Source: Fasciolopsis buskii
Taxonomy: Eukaryota; Platyhelminthes; Trematoda; Plagiorchiida; Fasciolidae
Reading direction: 5' to 3'
DNA: 64,000 nt
Assembly (NCBI GenBank): GCA_008360955.1
Contig: LUCM01001514.1
Coordinates: 569,011 to 633,010, forward strand
The notes beneath the pieces are model-generated. The model had not been told where the DNA came from. It ran no database searches and saw nothing but the letters and a program-made list of their open reading frames with translations. The translations under genes were made by a program, and so were the position numbers. Below are positions 60,425-64,000 of this stretch, in pieces; position 1 is the first letter of the stretch, and each line of letters begins with the position of its first letter.

Positions 60425-62660
60425 GTGAGTGGTTGTGTTCACATCTGAAGTCTTATTCTTTTGTTCGGTAGTATATCTAGATTTGTGATTGATATCTATC
60501 CATTACCTCCTGGTTGTGCATAAATAACCCAAATAGCAAAAAATTTGTTTGCTCGCAATTGTTGTTAGACCTTTCGAATGCGGGTGGTTAGTTTGAGATT
60601 CTTGTTGGTAGTGCATAGTTACTTATCCGTATCTTGACTGGTTACAGTAGGTGGGGCTTCAAAAACTGCCACCTGCTAATGTCGTCCAGTGGATTCTGGA
60701 ACTGATCACTAATCGGTCCTAAGTATGCTCAGTCGTTTGAGCAGAGTTCGAGTTATTTAACAACTGCGCTAAGTGGCATCCTGAGATCAGTCACTAATCA
60801 CATTTTCTTTCCATGAAGTGCGCTTGACACTCGAACACGTGGTGGAGGGGTAAAAAACGAACGCGGCGAAGTAACAGCGCCACGCCCCCCCTCACACTGG
60901 CTTGGCACAAAAAGCGAACCAAAACGGCAGTCGACCGCCGGACATAAACCGTTTTTTGGCTTCCGTTTTAGCAGGCACAAAACCACAGTAATGACCCCGG
61001 GTGTGCTGGCTGGCACCATACCGCACCTTGATGTGGTTCGATGGCTTGCATGCCCCCGTGATGCAAGGTATGCAGGATGGCTTTCTCAAGCCTTATATAC
61101 AAGCACAGCGGGCAGTTCAGTAAGTCAAAATCAGAGGGAGTCTGGTATGAAATTCAGTTCAATTGAGTTCCGTCCAGTTGGTAATGAACAGTACTGATCA
61201 CATCCTCCAGCGTTAGACTTCACGGTAAATCCCATTGACCACTGCAGCAGAAAGAATGAGTATGCAACGTGAGCAGGAATTGGAACAAAAGGAGTAAGAA
61301 AAGCGCCATGGCATAACAGTCAATGCGCGGAATACACTCTAATCGTGCGAACTTTCTTCAATCGTTCTTATTCGACGTATATCAACCCGGTGGCCACCGT
61401 TCACAGTTCGCGGTTATATTCCGTATTATCCCCAACCAGCTGCTAAATGGATGTTTTGAATCCCGAACACGAGGACGAAACACCCACCTTACCTAAGTTC
61501 GCTATTTATTTCCTCACTACGCCGCCAAGTCATCTGCTGATCTCCGCATTGTAGTGTAGTCTCCGAACCAGTACTCAATTCTTGGTTTCTAACCTGGCCG
61601 CATCGGTAAATTAGAAGTCCAGATTCCCTTTCATGATTCGCCAAATATTTAGCATCCACCAGTTTGATTCGCCTTAGAAGTCCCGTTTCTGCAAAATGGG
61701 AATGAGGCAGAGACCTTTTCTCACCCTTGAGGCCAGAGAACCTCCGTTTTGCGAGGGCTCAGTTGCTTCATAATTTCATGATGACAGATGTTCATGTTAC
61801 TCATATCTTATTTCGTACCTCATTTTATGCAGCGGCGTCCTAAGTTCGATTATGCCTTTCACGCTTGCAATTTCTGTCGATAGTTTGTCCCATTTCTCGA
61901 CCGTCTGTTTGCAGAATTTTGCAAGCGCACAACCTAAAGCGTGCTTGTCAGTTTTGCAACGTTGTTTCGCACTCCGTCTTTGGTGGCCTGAGTGATCATT
62001 TTGTCGCGATTTACACTCAGACTTCCCAAGATCTCTAACCTTTCAAACCTGCCATCGCTGGGTCTGCTCTTCTCCACTGAGTACAAACGTAATTCTTGCA
62101 GCCTTCTGACTTGCTATTGTTTTAATCCAGTGGCTAGTCATTTACAAGCCACGTCGTTTTAAAGGAATGATGTCCATGCTTGTATACTTTATTCCAAATG
62201 TGACCTGACATGCACCTTGTGTGCATAGAGTCTAAAATGACCGTGAGCAGTGGTGGATAGGAAAAAGTAAGGAAGTGGAATACTGTGGCTACGGGACATA
62301 GTCGCAACATCTACCGACTGATTAAGAAATCTGGTCCACGAAAACCAACCGTAATCCAGATGATTGAGAAACCAAACGCCACACTGATTCACTCTCAGGA
62401 GCGTCGGCCAACGTGTTGGACAATGTAGTATGTTGCGGTTAGTAGTGGCTTATTGTGTTCCAGTCAAACACTCATTCCAGAATGAGTAGATTGGAAGCTT
62501 GAGAATATAGGCTTTATTGGTTTAACAGGTAGAGCATAGAACTCAAATAAGAAAATGTAGATGGTTAAAATGAGTTTAACAGAGCTGAGCTTAATGGGGA
62601 GAAAGATATATACCACAAGTAGGGCACTTTAGGGAGCAGTTTTGTTGGCCCACGGCCACA
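60425..62660. other. Probable MCTS1 intron sequence
   Basis: Begins with the GTGAGT donor of MCTS1 exon 3. No PUA-domain peptide was recognised in any frame. A GC-richer block at about 60,840-61,100 looks like a repeat but was not identified. Confidence 0.4.
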
Positions 62661-64000
62661 GTGGGCTCTTCACTTATGACTGCAGGTAAACCAGTGCAAG
62701 TCGATACCAGCCCTCTATCGGAAATGGTGGTAATCTGGGAGATAGGTTTCCTTAAAAGGTATGGGACAGCTGTACCAAATAGACTCGCCATCCTTCTTCA
62801 GGGATGCCGGCGAAAATCTGAGTTAACGAACTCCTGGGATCAATCTGGACACGCGGATAAGACTGGTGCGAGTCGGAAATCCTGCCGATTTACAAGATAG
62901 ATCCTCATGCAAAAACCCACAGATAAATTAATGTACTTAGAGCGGCATGCAAATTGCTCGCGAGCATTATTTTCCGCCGATTATCTAACACTCAGTGAAG
63001 GTGTATGCGTGAGAATCAAGCCGATTTCCGTCCTGGTTATGGTTGCATTGACCAAATTTTCACTTTGCATCAGATCTTAGAACATGTAGAAATGAGCAGT
63101 AGACCCACCATTTCTGTCTTTCTTGTTTTGAGGGTGACATTGGATTCAGTTGATCGTGCAGTTCCTTGGCGCTGCCTCTAGTTAAAGAGTATTTCAGAGG
63201 AATTCATTTCACTGATCCAATTCATGTATGCGAACAGCGGAAGGCAAGTTCGTGCTTACGGCGATCTTTCACCCAAGTTCACCACAAGAGGTGGTGTTCG
63301 TTGGGCTGCTCACTTCCGCTTTCGTTTCAATTTCGTCATTGAGAGGGCTATGACGATAGACTTATCCGTCATGTGAGAATTGTGGCATTGATATTTGCTC
63401 AGACAGGAATCCGTCTGAAGTGGAACATGCTGAAAGTGTTGTGCTTCTGAATGAAGATTCAAGTAAGTTACACGTTTTTCTGGGTCATCTGAACGATAAT
63501 GTAGATACGTTTGGTATGCATTTTGCACCTTCGAGTTGTACAATCCTGTTGCGGGACTGGATTAGTTCAAAGCCGAACCTTGTTCTTGCATGTGAACAAC
63601 TGGATGGGGTGGACAGCTTTAGCTATTTGGGTAGTTGTTTCTCACCTGGCGGTCGTGTATCAGATGATATGCCTTCGTGCATACAAAAGGCCCGATTGGT
63701 ATTCGCTAATTTAAGGTCTCTGAAGCATCAGTGTGACATCCGGTTTTCGATCAAGGATCGATTATACACGGCAGCAGTAAGGTCGGTATTGTTCTACAGT
63801 TCCGAAACATGGCCATTAAGAACAGATGTGGGAGGACTTTTCATGTTTGAACATCGTTATCTTCATGGTACCGGTAGGATTTAGTGGGAGAATTTTGTGA
63901 GCAAGGCACCAGATCCGGGGTCCTAGGGTTCCATCTTTAGAAGAGGCACAGAATCAGGATAATTTGAGGTGATTAGGACAGGTTTTGCGCATGCCTATAG
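62661..64000 (+). mobile_element. RTE-type LINE, reverse transcriptase to C-terminus, runs off the window
   Basis: Frames joined by shifts give KLLASIIFRRLS, then ENQADFRPGYGCIDQIFTL near 63,012, then motif A as SVFLVLRVTLDSVDR, where the catalytic Asp is Val, and GRQVRAYGDLS. Motif C is HAES at 63,426-63,437 instead of YADD. The downstream part 63,420-63,884 is one open frame with FSYLGSCFSPGGRVSDDM, IQKARLVFANLRSL, VLFYSSETWPLRTD and HRYLHGTGRI, the typical RTE C-terminal region. It continues past 63,884 in shifted frames toward GQVLRMP at the window edge. Both catalytic motifs are lost, so it is inactive. It lies downstream of MCTS1 exon 3 in the same orientation. Confidence 0.85.

Noticed and set aside
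60990..61197. Downstream exon of MCTS1
   Set aside because: The frame starting near 60,991 shows no PUA-domain residues and looks like a GC-rich repeat.
1..64000. CRISPR arrays, bacterial operons, prophage or plasmid features
   Set aside because: No regularly spaced repeats, no ribosome binding sites and no dense gene packing. The window is eukaryotic.

Overview
This is a transposon-rich, intron-bearing animal nuclear sequence, most likely from a digenean trematode (fluke) or a close flatworm relative. The reasons are the kinds of element present (RTE-type and CR1-like LINEs, a Penelope-like element with a GIY-YIG-like domain, BEL/Pao-like remains), introns of only 32-38 bp, and repeat tails of a kind I associate with fluke genomes. 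Nothing prokaryotic is visible: no operons, ribosome binding sites, CRISPR or plasmid features. All identifications come from reading translations by eye against remembered families. No search was run, and boundaries of old elements are approximate to tens or hundreds of bases.

Host genes are few. (1) At 60,091-60,424 (+) lies the 5' half of an intact MCTS1 homologue: three exons and two mini-introns with consensus splice sites. (2) At 58,063-58,503 (-) and 5,193-5,706 (+) lie two divergent relatives that look like DUF4806-domain genes. Their last intron falls in the same codon and phase, and their first introns differ by two nucleotides. (3) At 56,349-57,148 (+) is a decayed copy of SRP68, with a mutated splice donor, a net 10-nt deletion, an in-frame TGA and a large internal deletion. 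(4) At 21,343-21,495 (+) is a candidate phase 0-0 exon with a C2HC-finger-like pattern.

Everything else I can name is repeat. 2.8-4.0 kb: a near-identical 607-bp tandem duplication joined by one N, probably an assembly artefact, carrying a tRNA-Leu-like segment. 9.2-11.4 kb: a 661-bp inverted repeat, with a third, diverged copy at 44.5 kb. 12.8-14.3 kb: an RTE LINE cut by a 939-bp gap. 16.4-18.7 kb: LINE/SINE tails, an inverted repeat and a BEL/Pao integrase remnant. 22.6 and 24.9-27 kb: CR1-like LINEs. 27.7-42.6 kb: a large inverted repeat with 3.2-kb arms and an 8.4-kb spacer that holds another CR1-like LINE. 42.9-46.2 kb: more CR1-like LINEs and a CCGG-rich element. 47.8-48.8 kb: a young Penelope-like element end flanked by inverted copies of its own 3' end. 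51.6-54.2 kb: CR1-like endonuclease and reverse transcriptase fragments. 62.7 kb to the end: an RTE LINE running out of the window, possibly inside an MCTS1 intron.

Every LINE I could read is inactive: frames are broken and several catalytic aspartates are lost. I found no convincing new multi-gene system. The best leads are the DUF4806-like pair, the SRP68 pseudogene, the large inverted repeat and the Penelope end structure.
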